Shown: positions 1-11,727, counted from the stretch's first letter. The stretch: DNA of 64,000 nucleotides from Hypomesus transpacificus (GCF_021917145.1 NC_061072.1:13308742-13372741); one strand, 5' to 3'. Numbers and translations are program-made. Notes: generated by a model not told the origin, from the letters alone.

Positions 1-191
1 CGGAGCTCCTCCCTGAGAGGCTGCACCGCTACGTCCTCTGGGGGAGCTCCTGTGACATCAGCTTTGTCAGCGGCGATGACACGGCCAAGTCCGGCAGCTG
101 GTCAGACTTGTTTCATCGCGAGGAGCCGCCGGAGAGGGCCAACTCTCTGGACGTCCCCGCACCAGAGCGCCACAGAGCCTCGGAACACTGA
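1..191 (+). CDS. C-terminal exon of an unidentified protein nested in eif2ak1 (ankrd61 candidate)
   Basis: An open frame enters from the left edge (codons in phase from base 3) and stops at TGA 189-191, giving about 62 residues. It begins with a stretch reading LLPERLHRYVLW, which resembles the end of a SOCS-box or ankyrin-protein C-terminus, and then a Ser/Asp/Glu-rich tail ending RASEH. The 3'UTR runs to an AATAAA at about 565-570. The flanking minus-strand kinase gene continues off the left edge, so this plus-strand gene sits inside an intron of eif2ak1. From memory, human ANKRD61 also lies inside EIF2AK1 on the opposite strand, which is the only reason for proposing ankrd61. The sequence itself does not prove that name. 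It could also be an ASB-type protein, or an artefact of contig joining. Confidence 0.5.
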   Translation, partial: ELLPERLHRYVLWGSSCDISFVSGDDTAKSGSWSDLFHREEPPERANSLDVPAPERHRASEH

Positions 192-564
192 CACCTTCCG
201 GACGTTCTAGCAAGTTCCACGGAGGGGGATGCATGACCCACCTCATTAAACTCTTTTCTGATTCTGTTGTTTGAAACTTTAATTCCACCTCAATGCCAGT
301 AAAATCATAATGAACAGAGATGGTGTTCTACTTCGGTTCCAGGAATGTCACGATGAATGTTACACACCGGACATAACATAAGGTATAATCAGCTGAACCA
401 CCCGACCCAATCGTTTTTTCTTAGTTTTAAAACAGGGTACTTGTGGTTTACATCTGTTTTTACATCTGTTTTTGATATTGTGTGTATTGTGATAGTGTTA
501 TTACTGTTAGTATTTGTATTTTGTATTTTTACTGCTGCAAAACAAATTGCCCCTCTGGGGACAA

Positions 565-570
565 AATAAA
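565..570 (+). terminator. Polyadenylation signal AATAAA for the left-edge plus-strand gene
   Basis: AATAAA lies about 375 bases after the TGA at 189-191 and just before the first eif2ak1 exon on the other strand. Its place and strand fit the end of the nested transcript. Confidence 0.5.
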
Positions 571-600
571 GGTTGTAGTTTACTGGACACTGCTCCTTAC

Positions 601-3600
601 CTTCAGGTCTCTGTGCATGATCCCCCTGGAGTGAAGGTACTCCACACCTTCAAGGACTCTCTTCAGGATGCTAAGAGTCTTCACTGTGTCCACACAGCCG
701 TACGGATCTGAACACATCAAGCCCAGCAACGCTCAATACACAAAAGTCTTACTAACCCTGACCTAAATGTAATGAGTACATGTCAAACGAGACAAGGTGT
801 ATGCACTTTAGTCAAAAACGCGTCTTGTTTGAATAGCAGGATTTCGAAGTGGGAAGCGTGTTGCTGTGTAGGGAGCAACTGTCTGTTTACCTGCAGAGCT
901 GCGTCTGGTGTTCCTCTCAGAGATCCAGTCTTTGAGGGAGAGCTCACACAGCTGCATCTGAATGTACAGCATCAGGTGGAACTGCACCTAAAACATGATC
1001 CAGAGGTCCACAAGCCGGGTTATGTCAGTGCTGTACAGTACACCAATAACGTTGTTTTAATGCTCAGATGTGATTGTTTTGAGCTGCATTAGGAACGAGT
1101 GTAGGTGCAACCTACTGCAAAGCTGCATCCTACCCCAGTCCTAATCCGTACCTTGAAGCAATGTCGTTGAGTATCATGAAAAGCACTGATGACATCATGT
1201 TTCTCACCTCCATGGACGAGTGTTTATCTGTCCACTTCTGGCTGTCCTTGTCAGTGCAGGAGTTGTTGTTCACCTCCAGCCCGTTGGAGTCGTCCTCTGA
1301 GACCCCCGAGCCGTCCCAGCTCACGGCCGGACACGGCTCCTTCAGCGGGGGCCCCACACCCTGGCCCCCCCTCCCCAGGAACACACAGGGAACGTAGTTG
1401 TCTGGGACGAGCTGCATGGTTTTGGGGCACACTGCCTGGCTGGTCTCTCCCTGCTTGGTCGGGGGTTTAGACGCTGCTCGGTCCCTGGAGCAGTTGGAGC
1501 TCTCGAAGACGATGGAGGAGCCGTTGCTGCTAGCAGAACTGTCCTCAGTCCTGGGAGGTCGAGGGGACAATGCAGGCTCACGGTCAGATGCCAACTGGTT
1601 CATGAATGTTCATGCTGTACGTCTTTGAGGAGGTGTGGTGTGGGATGTGCAGTGATAAGTAGACCTCACCTCTCTAGTAGTGCAGGGGACTCCAGTGCTG
1701 GGAGGACTGATTTGAGCTCTGGGGGGGGGGGGGGGGGGGGGGGGGGGGAGAGAAAGTTAAAAATGGAGCCTTTAATTGTGTTTCTAAAAAGACCTACAGG
1801 TGCACAGTTTCACATTGTTATTTTCTAGGCTAGTGTGTGTGGGTGAACTGCTCCTTACTGGTGGCTCTGTTGGGCTGGACGTGCTCCATCCAGGCTGTGT
1901 GGTAGCCCACCACATGGGGATGCTGAAGACTGGAAAGCAATTTCACCTCCCTCAGGACCTGAAACAAAGGCAGGAGGATAGAAGGTTAAATAAGATTTAA
2001 TAAATGTTGAATAAAGGAAAAAAAGGAAAAACACTTGTTGTGTCCTGCATCTAGTGAACACCACCGCCCAGAAGATAAAGCTGGTACAAATTATAGTAAG
2101 TAGGGAATGATAAGTAAAATACATTGTAACAATTCTGTAGAATAAATATCTTTATCATGATAAAAAGTGCTTTTTATCAACTTGGCAAAGAATGTTAAAC
2201 AAATGTTTTGCTCAATACCTTCATACAGTCCTCCCTTGAAACATTCTTTATCAGGATTTTCTTAACAGCATAATTCTGGCCATCAAGCTTGTTTGTCACC
2301 TACAAAGAATTAGGGTGCATAGAGAGGTCATGTCATAGTCATGTAGGGTTTTCATATGCGGTCATTTTTATTTTCCTTATCAAGTATTTGATTACTTTAA
2401 AGACTTTGCCATATGATCCCCTTCCAAGTTGAGAGATCTCCTCAAACTCGCTGAGGTAGCGTGAGCTCTGTGCCTGGAAGAGGCCCTCTTTTGGTCTAGA
2501 GAGAGATAAGAGACACTATCATGTAGAGAAGGCCCCATGAGTCAGGCCACACTAGAACACACACCATAAACACACCAATCACACAACTGTAACTAGCCAT
2601 AATCAGAACTTACCTCAGCGTAAGGCTCTGGATGTCTGTGTTAAGGCATCTTTGACCCTAAAATGACAATTTGAAGACATTTACACCGAAAGTAAAGTAG
2701 ATGAAAGGAGGTAGAAGAAGATTGTTTGTGAGGTGCTATGTGTTACCTGAGGGAATAGGGAGTTACTGGCAGCGTGGAGGAGCTCTGTGAAGGCTCGGTT
2801 ATGTTGGAGTCTGACCGTGCTGAACTCGTCACTGATAGCCAATGGGGAGAGAAGGTTCATTGCTGCGAGGCGCTGACCAATGACTGAAGGGGGAAGATGG
2901 AGAACAGGCCTCACAAATCAAGGCTGTTTCAATTTTGAACGTTCCTCATTAGGAATAATGCCCACCAAAAAAGTGCATATTTGCAGTGCAGATTGGGGGA
3001 AGTCCATGAAGTGTAATGAAGCTTTGCTGTTAATCAAATTCTAAACTTTTGAAAAGAGATGCAAAACTGAAAACAGCCTCCCTTGTTTCACTGGAAAAGT
3101 GGTAGCCTACACTCTGTAATTTCCACGCTTTTAACACTTTTAACGAAACGTTTAAGTCTGCATGTCAGCCTTACCTTTGAACAGCATGTGTGAGCGAGAG
3201 GGGTCCCTCTCGTAGACGAAGCAGAGGTGCTCCAGCAACGAGCCGAGCAGCAGGTGGTTGGGGATGGCAGACGCAAACTCCTGGATGGATGGATACTGCT
3301 TCCCCGCTATGAGAGCCTCACAGTTACTGCTGCTGTCTGAGGCTGAGGACAGGAAGGAGTTCTGAGCATTAGCCTACTGGCATGAGAGGCTAGGAGGCTA
3401 ACTAGATCATAATCGGGTTGTCTCTCTCAACTATCCCCTCAGAGGCAGTCACGTTCTCCAGAAAAGATTGTGCCTAGCAGTGCAGCCTATTTGTAATATG
3501 AAGTAGATACTTATTTATTTTCTAATACACAAACGTAATCTCTAGTTTCAAGTTAATAAAGTTTTATGAAAAACGTGTAAATAAAAGCAGCAACCTGGAA

Positions 3601-5142
3601 TTTTTTATCAAAAAACAATGTGGGGGAATTTTATATCCATGTGATATCATGAGAAACTGCATATGTATCTGCAAGCAGCACACAGACACGCACATTTAGC
3701 CTATAATGTGGCTCGCAGCATTTTGCACCACTGGTTAACACTAGGAATATGTATTGTTTTTGATAATTCAGGCCACACCGTTGAATGCGATCGTTTGACT
3801 TGCTATACTAGTATGCGCAGTGCAGCCCTCAGCCGCCTGTTGACGTCCTGCTCCAAATATTTCTCCTCGGTTTAAAAACATTGACGATGGTCGTATGAAG
3901 ATACCATGATCACATTTTCTTCTATCATATATACTTTAAACAGTTCAGGAAGCCCCGCGTGAGCAGGGCATCAAAAAATTGGTTGATACTCGTAATGTTC
4001 CTCTCCACGGAAATCTTTAGTAAAAGGCGAAAGATTTATACGATCTGAAGAGAAACCAGAGTGTACTGACTATTGCTAGACAACCTTTACGGCCACATTC
4101 TAAGACATGACATTGCATTTCATGGTTTGATCGTGTTTTTCCAGGATATCCAGGCTAGTACTTAAAAACGTGTTTAAAACGACAGACATGCGACGTATGT
4201 TAGTAAATCTAGTAATAAACGGTTTTGTCTTTGGTCTGCGTACACGCGAAAAGCATGATGGGAAGTAACAATTACGTTGCGCAAAACAGTACACTACATA
4301 GCGGGGAAAAAAAGCAATGTAGGCCTAACATAACTTAAAAAGTTATAGAATGTTATTGGGCTGATCGCTTCTGAAAACAAAATTAAAACAATTGTTTTAC
4401 GTAGACGTATGTTGCTTAAATTCAAGCCAAACCAGAGCCTGTTAATGTATATTAGACATTCTCTGCCATTACGTTACAGTGCATGCGCGGTACATTTACA
4501 CCAGTCTGAAGCTTGTTCTGAAGCTGACAGCAAAAGTACAACAGCGACACCTATTACTATGGCTATCTACACGTAGATAACAAGGATGATAGTGCACTAT
4601 TATCATAGGACTACTTTGATGTTTGTTCCAAGATACATTGTCTTCATTAGATTTTTAGAAAAAAGAAAAAAAAGATCCTACATCCTTATCCTAGACGTAC
4701 ACAACGTATTATATTAGTTTGACCGTATAACACAATTCTCCAGGTTAACCAGACAGCTTAAGCAAATATGTTTATCTTACCTTCAGCAATAACCCTGGCT
4801 ATCAATTCAACAATGTCTTTCTCCCCAGAGTCCATTTTATCATAGTGTGACATAAGTCAAATATGAATGACTTTCAGCTCTACTTGAGATCACCCCATCC
4901 ATTGACTAGCAAGTCTCCCAGCCCATCTTGTTTATGCATGTGAGGGTGTGCTCGGTAGGGAGGCTTATCTACCATTACCAGTCCATTCAGACTGGCCCAC
5001 CACCCCAAAACTCGTCCATGATAAAAAGCAGTACTGTGAGGTGAAGGAGGGATTGAGAAACATACCACCTGGGTCTTTGACAAGGTTCTCATTTTTTGTT
5101 GTTTTTGCATCACTGAGTGCTGCCTCTGTGATCTACACTCTC

Positions 5143-5215
<73 letters not shown>

Positions 5216-5757
5216 CTCTCTCTCTCTCTCACACACACACACACGCACACGCACACGCACACATCACTCACATCACAGGGTCAGAGCAGCACCTTGAGCC
5301 ATTTACTCAATTACACAACTTTCTAACGCTATACCTTTAAAGTTGTGAGATATTATTGAACACCGGATAGTCAATAAAGGTCTACTCTTGGTAAGTAATG
5401 CACAGTATGCCTCAAAGCAAAACGTTTTGTTGATATAGCATACAGTATGTTGAACAAGCTGAAGTGAATGTCAATCCGCGTTGTAACTGATGTGTCAAAC
5501 CAAATACCGGCTATGACTCCACCCCTCCACTTTCTGTCTAAATGTGGATGCAGCAGGTGAAATTACATTCAGTTTGCTAGCTACCTACAGTACTTACTGT
5601 CAAACTGAATATCCTCTTCATCTTCACTGGGCAACGAAAATACACTTCTCTCGGCTCTTGTGGTGGAGGTAAAATTTCGCCGAATCAAAAAGTTGCTCAT
5701 GCTTCTACTCGAACTTTCCTCTGGTTTGAGCCCCTTCGATGTCGAACTAGCGAACAT
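601..5757 (-). CDS. eif2ak1: Heme-regulated eIF2-alpha kinase (HRI), 5' eleven exons, 3' part off the left edge
   Basis: This kinase phosphorylates eIF2-alpha and lowers translation under heme shortage and mitochondrial or oxidative stress. Coding exons, in transcript order: 5757-5598, 3336-3175, 2883-2747, 2657-2614, 2495-2396, 2299-2219, 1958-1859, 1706-1670, 1550-1208, 987-891 and 707-601. All have GT/AG borders and matching phases, giving 456 codons. Visible landmarks are the N-terminal heme-regulatory region ([23 protein letters not shown]), the Gly loop GRGSYGKV at about residues 192-199, the ATP-binding Lys in YAVKKIL at about 214, the [11 protein letters not shown] segment, a Ser-rich kinase insert (exon 1550-1208), [13 protein letters not shown], and HRDLK at 452-456. 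The DFG and C-lobe exons lie left of base 1. The usual Cys-Pro heme motif reads Asp-Pro here, and one of the paired histidines is Gln. The start at 5757 is followed by a clean donor; another start is possible at 4835. Confidence 0.95.
1721..1748. repeat. Homopolymer of 28 G (28 C on the eif2ak1 coding strand)
   Basis: A run of 28 G lies just upstream, in transcript sense, of the small eif2ak1 exon at 1706-1670. In the pre-mRNA it is a poly-C tract and acts as the pyrimidine tract before the acceptor. Length in the assembly may be unreliable. Confidence 0.9.
4781..4835 (-). other. eif2ak1: Possible alternative first coding exon of eif2ak1
   Basis: On the minus strand an ATG at 4835 opens 18 codons (starting [12 protein letters not shown]) and ends at a strong donor gtaaga at 4780-4775. 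It ends in phase 1, as does the main first exon (5757-5598), so splicing to the exon at 3336 keeps the frame and gives ...IAED followed by SSSNCEA. A cassette use looks unlikely because the sequence just upstream has an in-frame stop. No transcript evidence is available here, so this is an inference from splice signal and phase. Confidence 0.4.
5149..5268. repeat. (CT)n followed by (AC)n microsatellites in eif2ak1 intron 1
   Basis: A long CT dinucleotide run with one interruption lies from about 5149 to 5230 and is followed by an AC run with CG variants to about 5262. It creates long spurious open frames on both strands. Confidence 0.95.
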
Positions 5758-6724
5758 AGCGATATGAAGGAAAAGGTGTTGTGAATTTGCTCTACTGAGC
5801 AAGCTAAGTAGTTACCTTCACTGTAAACCATATATACCTATATTTAATTTGCCATATTTCCAATTCTTCTACAGTCTACTCTACTCTGTCGCAAACGTTA
5901 CTTCGTGAGAAATTAAATCGGATTCCAGCCGGGAAAGGCTCCTGTCAGCCATGCCTCACCAACACGATGAAAGGCACCGTCACCTAACTAGGTCCAAGCT
6001 AAGGGTGGAGAACAATTCTGTTAATTGCGATGCATATATTATGAGCAAATATTATATTAGAACAGCCTGATCCTATTTTTTTGATCACAGTATTTCAGTG
6101 TATTGAATAAGGAGATACGTGTGATCCGAATCGTGTTCATCAGTAAATATGTATGATGATTTTGACCCAGTCCCTGCAGCATGATCTCATATGAGCCTTG
6201 TGATTGGCTCTTTTAAGATGATGAAATATCAATGCCATGAGAAATAGGTAAACTTTTGGAGGTCCCATTCCCCCAATCAAAATAAATGGAAACTATCAAG
6301 TGAACAGGAAGTTATTAAATGTGGCATATTCCAATCATAGACTGTAGGCCTCTATGATTCCAATGTTAAAAACGTGAAATGTATTTATCTATGAGATTCA
6401 CACAGTTATACATACGTATCGATAGTAGAAAAAACGCGTTGATAAAAGCTAATATTAAAATAATGAACTTATTTGTAATTATTCGATCTAAGCAAAATTT
6501 CAGTCTGCGCTAAAAGTTTGCGTACGTGACGCTCGTGACCAATCAACACCAACTTCTGGTTGCGCGCGGGGATGTTAGAAGCAGTCTGATGAGCCTGACT
6601 GTATACCAGTGCATTGCTTTCTCGAGACTTTTATTTTGTCTCGCTTTAGAATTTACAGTTCATTGCATTGTCCAGTTTTGTAGATAGTTAAATATGGTCT
6701 TTCGTCTGTAGAGCAGTAGTCAGT
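5758..6724. promoter_or_regulatory. Head-to-head promoter region between eif2ak1 and pms2
   Basis: The two start codons face away from each other with 967 bases between them, so both 5'UTRs and promoters must lie here. A CCAAT motif is at 6539-6543 and an ATTGG (reverse CCAAT) is in the region near 6204. I see no TATA box near either gene, as expected for widely expressed genes. Transcription start sites cannot be fixed from sequence alone. Confidence 0.6.
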
Positions 6725-9700
6725 ATGACAGATGCTTGGTAAGTACGCAAATAGCTGTAGTTAAATAGCTTAAACTATTATAGCCGACAGAGTCGGTAAT
6801 TATTCACTTTACAATCTAACTTGTTTAGTAGCGTACATTACCAAGGACTTTAGATAGCTAGCTAGCGACCTACTAATAACTCGCAATCTGCAGCCATGTA
6901 ATTCGGTTGATTCCTTCTCTCTCCGCACAGTGTCGAGCCGGCTCAGGCTATCAAGGCCATAGACAGGCACTCAGTGCACCAGATCTGCTCTGGTCAGGTG
7001 GTGCTGACTCTGGCCACTGCCGTCAAGGAACTGGTTGAGAACAGTATCGATGCAGGGGCAACTAATGTTGGTGAGTGTCATGATGTGTCTTCGAATAGTG
7101 CTACAAAGGTACACAGCTGGGTGGTAAGTACCTTCGGATTGTATTGTGTTGTAGTTTGTACACGGCACTACAGTGGTCTGTCATCCTGCAGACATCAAAC
7201 TGAAAGACAGTGGAGTAGAGCTGGTGGAGGTGTCTGACAACGGCAAAGGAGTGGAGGAGGCCAACTTTGAAGGACTGAGTGCGTGGCATCTTTTATCCAT
7301 CACTAAAGGAACTGTGCACTTGCTGTGCTAGTTCCCAAACTTCTGCAAGCACCATGCTGTTTTGTTGTTGGATATTAAGTTGTTTACAAAGTTGTTACAT
7401 AGCTGTATCTCTCTCCTTGCCTTAAGCTCTGAAGCACTACACTTCCAAGCTGAGAGATTTCTCAGACCTTATCCACGTGGAGACATTTGGCTTCAGAGGT
7501 GAAGCCCTCAGCTCTCTCTGTGCTCTGAGGTAGGACAATGTGTTCAAAATAGTGCTCATGTTGGTGGCTTCTGTCTCTTCTTCTCTCACTCTCTCTCTCT
7601 CTGTCCGTCCACCCCTTCCCTTTCCAGCAACCTGAGTGTTGTGACCTGCCATGAGTCAGTTCAGGTAGGCACCAAGCTGGTGTTTGACCACAGTGGTCAC
7701 CTGGTGCAGCGGTCGCCCTGTCCCAGGCAGCCTGGCACCTCAGTCATCCTGCAGCATCTCTTCTACACCCTGCCTGTCAGACACAAGGAGTTCCAGCGCA
7801 ACATCAAGAAGGTGGGTGAAAGGAGAAGGGGAGGTATAACAGGGTCTATGTTGGGATACTAGGCCCTGTCTTATCATGATTACTCACAAACTGTTTTTAG
7901 CCCGCTGTATGCTGACGATCTGCATAATCCTTTATGCCGGAGGCCCGTTTGAATATAAGGTGGACAGTTAACGCTGTGTTTACCAAGCTGTCTTTTTTCC
8001 CCTCATGTCAGGATTTCACAAAGATGGTCCACGTGCTCCAGTCCTACTGCATTATCTCCTCAGGGGTGCGCATCACCTGCACCAACCAGACAGGGCAAGG
8101 CAAACGCAGCCCAGTGCTCAACACCGGTGGCAGCCACAGCATGAGGGACAACATAGGGGCCATATTTGGACCGAAGCAGGTAAGAACGTCTTCTTCTTTG
8201 GATTCCATAACACCAACGCTATGGCTCTGACGATTTGGTTCTCCCACAGCTTCAGAACCTCCTCCCGTTCCAGCAGCTATCTCCTACAGAGAACGTCAAG
8301 GAGGACTATGGGCTCACAGGGGCGGAGCTACCGCAAGAACTGTTCACGTGAGTTCTAGGGTTCTCCATACCAACTCAGGTTGATGGGATTGCCGCTGGGT
8401 TATTTTGTGTTTAGGTCTGTTCTTAGGTCAGCCTCTCACAGGAGCCTGAAGATGAGTTCGCGAATGGTTGGCCTAGGACTTATGGTTCGCTAGGCTCAGT
8501 TATGAACTGTCTAACGTAGTTCTTCTTTTGTGGGGTTGTTCTTGCAGCATCTCTGGGTTTATATCCCGGGGGGACCACGGGGTGGGGAGAAGTGCCACTG
8601 ACAGACAGTTCTTCTTCATCAACAACCGCCCGTGTGATCCTACGAAGGTAAGTAGAACTTACTTTTAACCGAGATGAGATATCAAAGTAATTATACGTGG
8701 AAGGTTTTGCGTTTTGTATTGACGTGTTTCTCATCTTCTAGGTTTCTAAACTTGTGAATGAGGTTTATCACATGTTCAACAGACATCAGTATCCCTTTGT
8801 TGCTCTGAACATAGCTGTGGCCTCAGGTAAACAACGTGCAAAGTAAACGTGACTGTATGGAAGTCCGAAATGTTCTCCGCCTCTATAGTCCACCTGAGTG
8901 TTTGTTTGTGTGTTTTCCAGATTGTGTGGATGTAAACGTGACACCAGACAAGCGTCAGATCTTCCTACAGGAGGAGAAGCTGCTGCTAGCCATCCTTAAG
9001 AGCTCACTCATCTCCATGTACGAAACAGGCGTCAACAAGTTCAGCCTCAACCACACAGCTTTACCTAGCACCAGTAAGAACCTTTCAATTATTGTTATCA
9101 CATATTGTTGTAGTGTGTTATATTTGTTTTGTCTCCTTATTTGTTAGATATTTATTTCTGCTGTTACAGCTGCTATTATCGTTGACAGTTTCTTAGAATT
9201 TTAGTTTTGTGACATTTGTTTTGTCTGTTCCTCCCTAGATTCTTACCAACCTGCGGAGTCTGAAGAAGGATGTCAGGTGGTTCCGTCAGCTGAGAGTGTT
9301 CTAGAACCCAAGGACAACTCAGAGGCTGTGCTCCTAAGCCCAAAGTCCTCCTCTCTGAACCTGGCTGGGCTTAAAGCTGCCTTCTCTGTGCACAGCAACC
9401 AGGGTACAAGGAACCCCACAAACGTATCCAGAGCTGTCAGTGGCGGTCCCACTCAAAAAAAGCTACAGTCTTTTTTCGGAGGGTCTCAGAAGGGTAACAC
9501 TCACAGACCAACTTCACACTTCCCATCGAGACCCACCAGAGATGTCCTTAAGGGTTCCCCAGCAGGCCGGTCTGTGTTGGAGGGGTTTAGGTATGGGAGG
9601 TCTTCAGACAATGATTTAGACTCGAGCAGAGAGGGCACACTGTCAGAGTGTGACTCTACCACAGCAACCCCTGAGAGCCTGCAAGGTAAAGGGTCAGAGT

Positions 9701-11437
9701 TCAACTCTCCTGATGCTACGGACATCGTCAGCAATCCTGGTACTAAAAACGATATATTTGATGAACATTTAGACAACGAGAAACCATCAGACTATCATAG
9801 TGAACCATACCTTTCCACTGCAAGCACAGACTTAAGCCCTGAGGCCAAAAAGCCTAAGTTGGAGGATGACCGTTTCTCCTCAGACAGCCAGGATTCAGCC
9901 CAAGCCTGCATTGAGGGATCTTCTGGCCCGAGGGTGGATGCCCCCAGGCGTTTCCAGAAGAGGATGGAGCCACTGCAGTTCTCCGTCCCAGAGCTTAAGG
10001 GGAAGGTGCGGAGGCTGCAGCAGAGGCAGAGAGACAGGGACGAGGACAGACTGAGATACAGACGCTTCAGGGCTAAGATCAATCCTGGAGAGAACCAGAG
10101 TGCAGAAGACGAGCTGAAGAAGGAAATCAGGTTTGATGCTAGTGGTTGTTCTGATTACTAATAAACCACAAGAAGGAATGGTCATCCTAATTTGGGTTAG
10201 TCAAAGTCAAACCCCTTATTGTAAGGCCTCTGTTGTCCAGCTGTATTACTAAAAGTTTACACCCGCTCTCCTCCATAGTAAAAGACATGTTTAAGGAGAT
10301 GGAGATCATCGGCCAGTTCAACCTTGGATTCATCGTCACCAAGCTAAATGATGACATCTTCATTATCGACCAGCATGCCACCGACGAGAAGTATAACTTC
10401 GAGATGCTTCAGCGGCACACTGCTTTGCAGGGGCAGAGACTCATAGTGTGAGAAATCTCGACAATACTCTCAAAGCTCCCACGTTGTTTAATAGTGGAGC
10501 GCAGTATCTGTCATACTCAGACTACAGAATCAACACAACTGTGTGACAAACACACAGCTACTTACAAATGTTCAACAAATCGTTCACTTCCATCCTCTGT
10601 CATGTCTTTTTAGACCTCAGAACCTCCATCTAACCGCAGTCAGTGAAAACGTTCTCATGGAGAACCTGGAGATCTTCCGGAAGAATGGCTTTGACTTCCT
10701 CATCGATGAGGATGGTAGGAGGACAGCACCTGTCTCATGATTTCAAAGTCTCAGAATGAGACATATACAGGATATGCCATAACAGCGCTTGCATGTGATG
10801 TCGGTCTGACTGGGATCTGGCTGTGTGTCCGCACCCCTGCAGCCCAGGTGATGGAGCGCGTGAAGCTGGTGTCCCTCCCCACCAGTAAGAACTGGACGTT
10901 CGGCCCAGGGGACATCGAGGAGCTCATCTTCATGCTGAGTGACTGCCCAGGGGTCATGTGCAGACCGTCCCGGGTCAGACACATGTTTGCCTCCCGAGCC
11001 TGCAGGAAATCTGTGAGTGTGACGTGACTTGATTGATTCAAGATGGTTGGTATTTAATATGATTTGTATAATATTATCTTTTGTACATATAGAAATGTAC
11101 TCATAGGACACTGAATACCTTTTCAGACCTGGATGAACAATGAAGTTGTATTTATCTAGTCTTGGTATAGCAGTACAATAATATCCTCTTAATCCTGGTT
11201 GATCTGAGATGTCTGTAAACATGTATGAACTACCGAGCAATGTTGATGAGCTGATGTAATGTATCTGTACCGATTCACGGTCTACTTTCTCAGGTGATGA
11301 TTGGCACTCCTCTGAGCGTCAGTGAGATGAAGAAGCTGGTGCTTCACATGGGAGAGATCGAGCAGCCCTGGAACTGTCCTCATGGCCGACCCACCATGAG
11401 ACACCTGGCCAACCTGGACATGATCTCACCGGACTGA
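6725..11437 (+). CDS. pms2: DNA mismatch repair endonuclease PMS2
   Basis: Pms2 pairs with Mlh1 (MutL-alpha) and nicks the error-containing strand in the nucleus. Exons: 6725-6738, 6931-7070, 7192-7278, 7427-7529, 7628-7811, 8012-8179, 8250-8347, 8548-8647, 8742-8826, 8921-9073, 9239-10130, 10279-10447, 10614-10714, 10843-11012 and 11294-11437. The GHKL ATPase motifs are clear: [13 protein letters not shown] (about residues 37-49), EVSDNGKGV and [16 protein letters not shown]. The long exon 9239-10130 encodes the disordered linker with QKKLQSFF, a PCNA-box pattern, and ends in the start of the dimerisation domain. Endonuclease motifs [20 protein letters not shown] and [10 protein letters not shown] are intact. 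The exon lengths sum to 2608, one more than a multiple of three; the excess base is at the start of exon 10279. Without it the protein would be 868 aa (human 862). Confidence 0.96.
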
Positions 11438-11727
11438 GACGACAACCCTTCAGACACGTGGCTCTACCTTTCAAGACCAAAGCGAAAGCATCACGAGGTG
11501 TCTCGTGCTTAAACTCATCTGTGGCACAGAAATGTACATTTCACTGCGTCGCAGTTTGGAAAGTTTTAGTTGCACCTAAGTGAAGCTTGAGTTGAAGAAA
11601 AGCACAATAACGGAACTCGTCTGCTAAATCCTGTAAATATATTTCTAGTACCACATGCTTTCATTTGTTTAAATTGTCTTATTTCAGCATCAACATTTTT
11701 AATATGTTCACGTATATGCTCATTTTC

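Noticed and set aside
4880-5340. Frames of 126-130 codons on both strands
   Set aside because: Arise from the (CT)n/(AC)n repeat.
10253-10280. Acceptor AAAAG before TTTACACC as the true start of the pms2 exon
   Set aside because: It keeps frame but has no pyrimidine tract and overlaps the likely branch point of the strong acceptor at 10278; kept only as an alternative.
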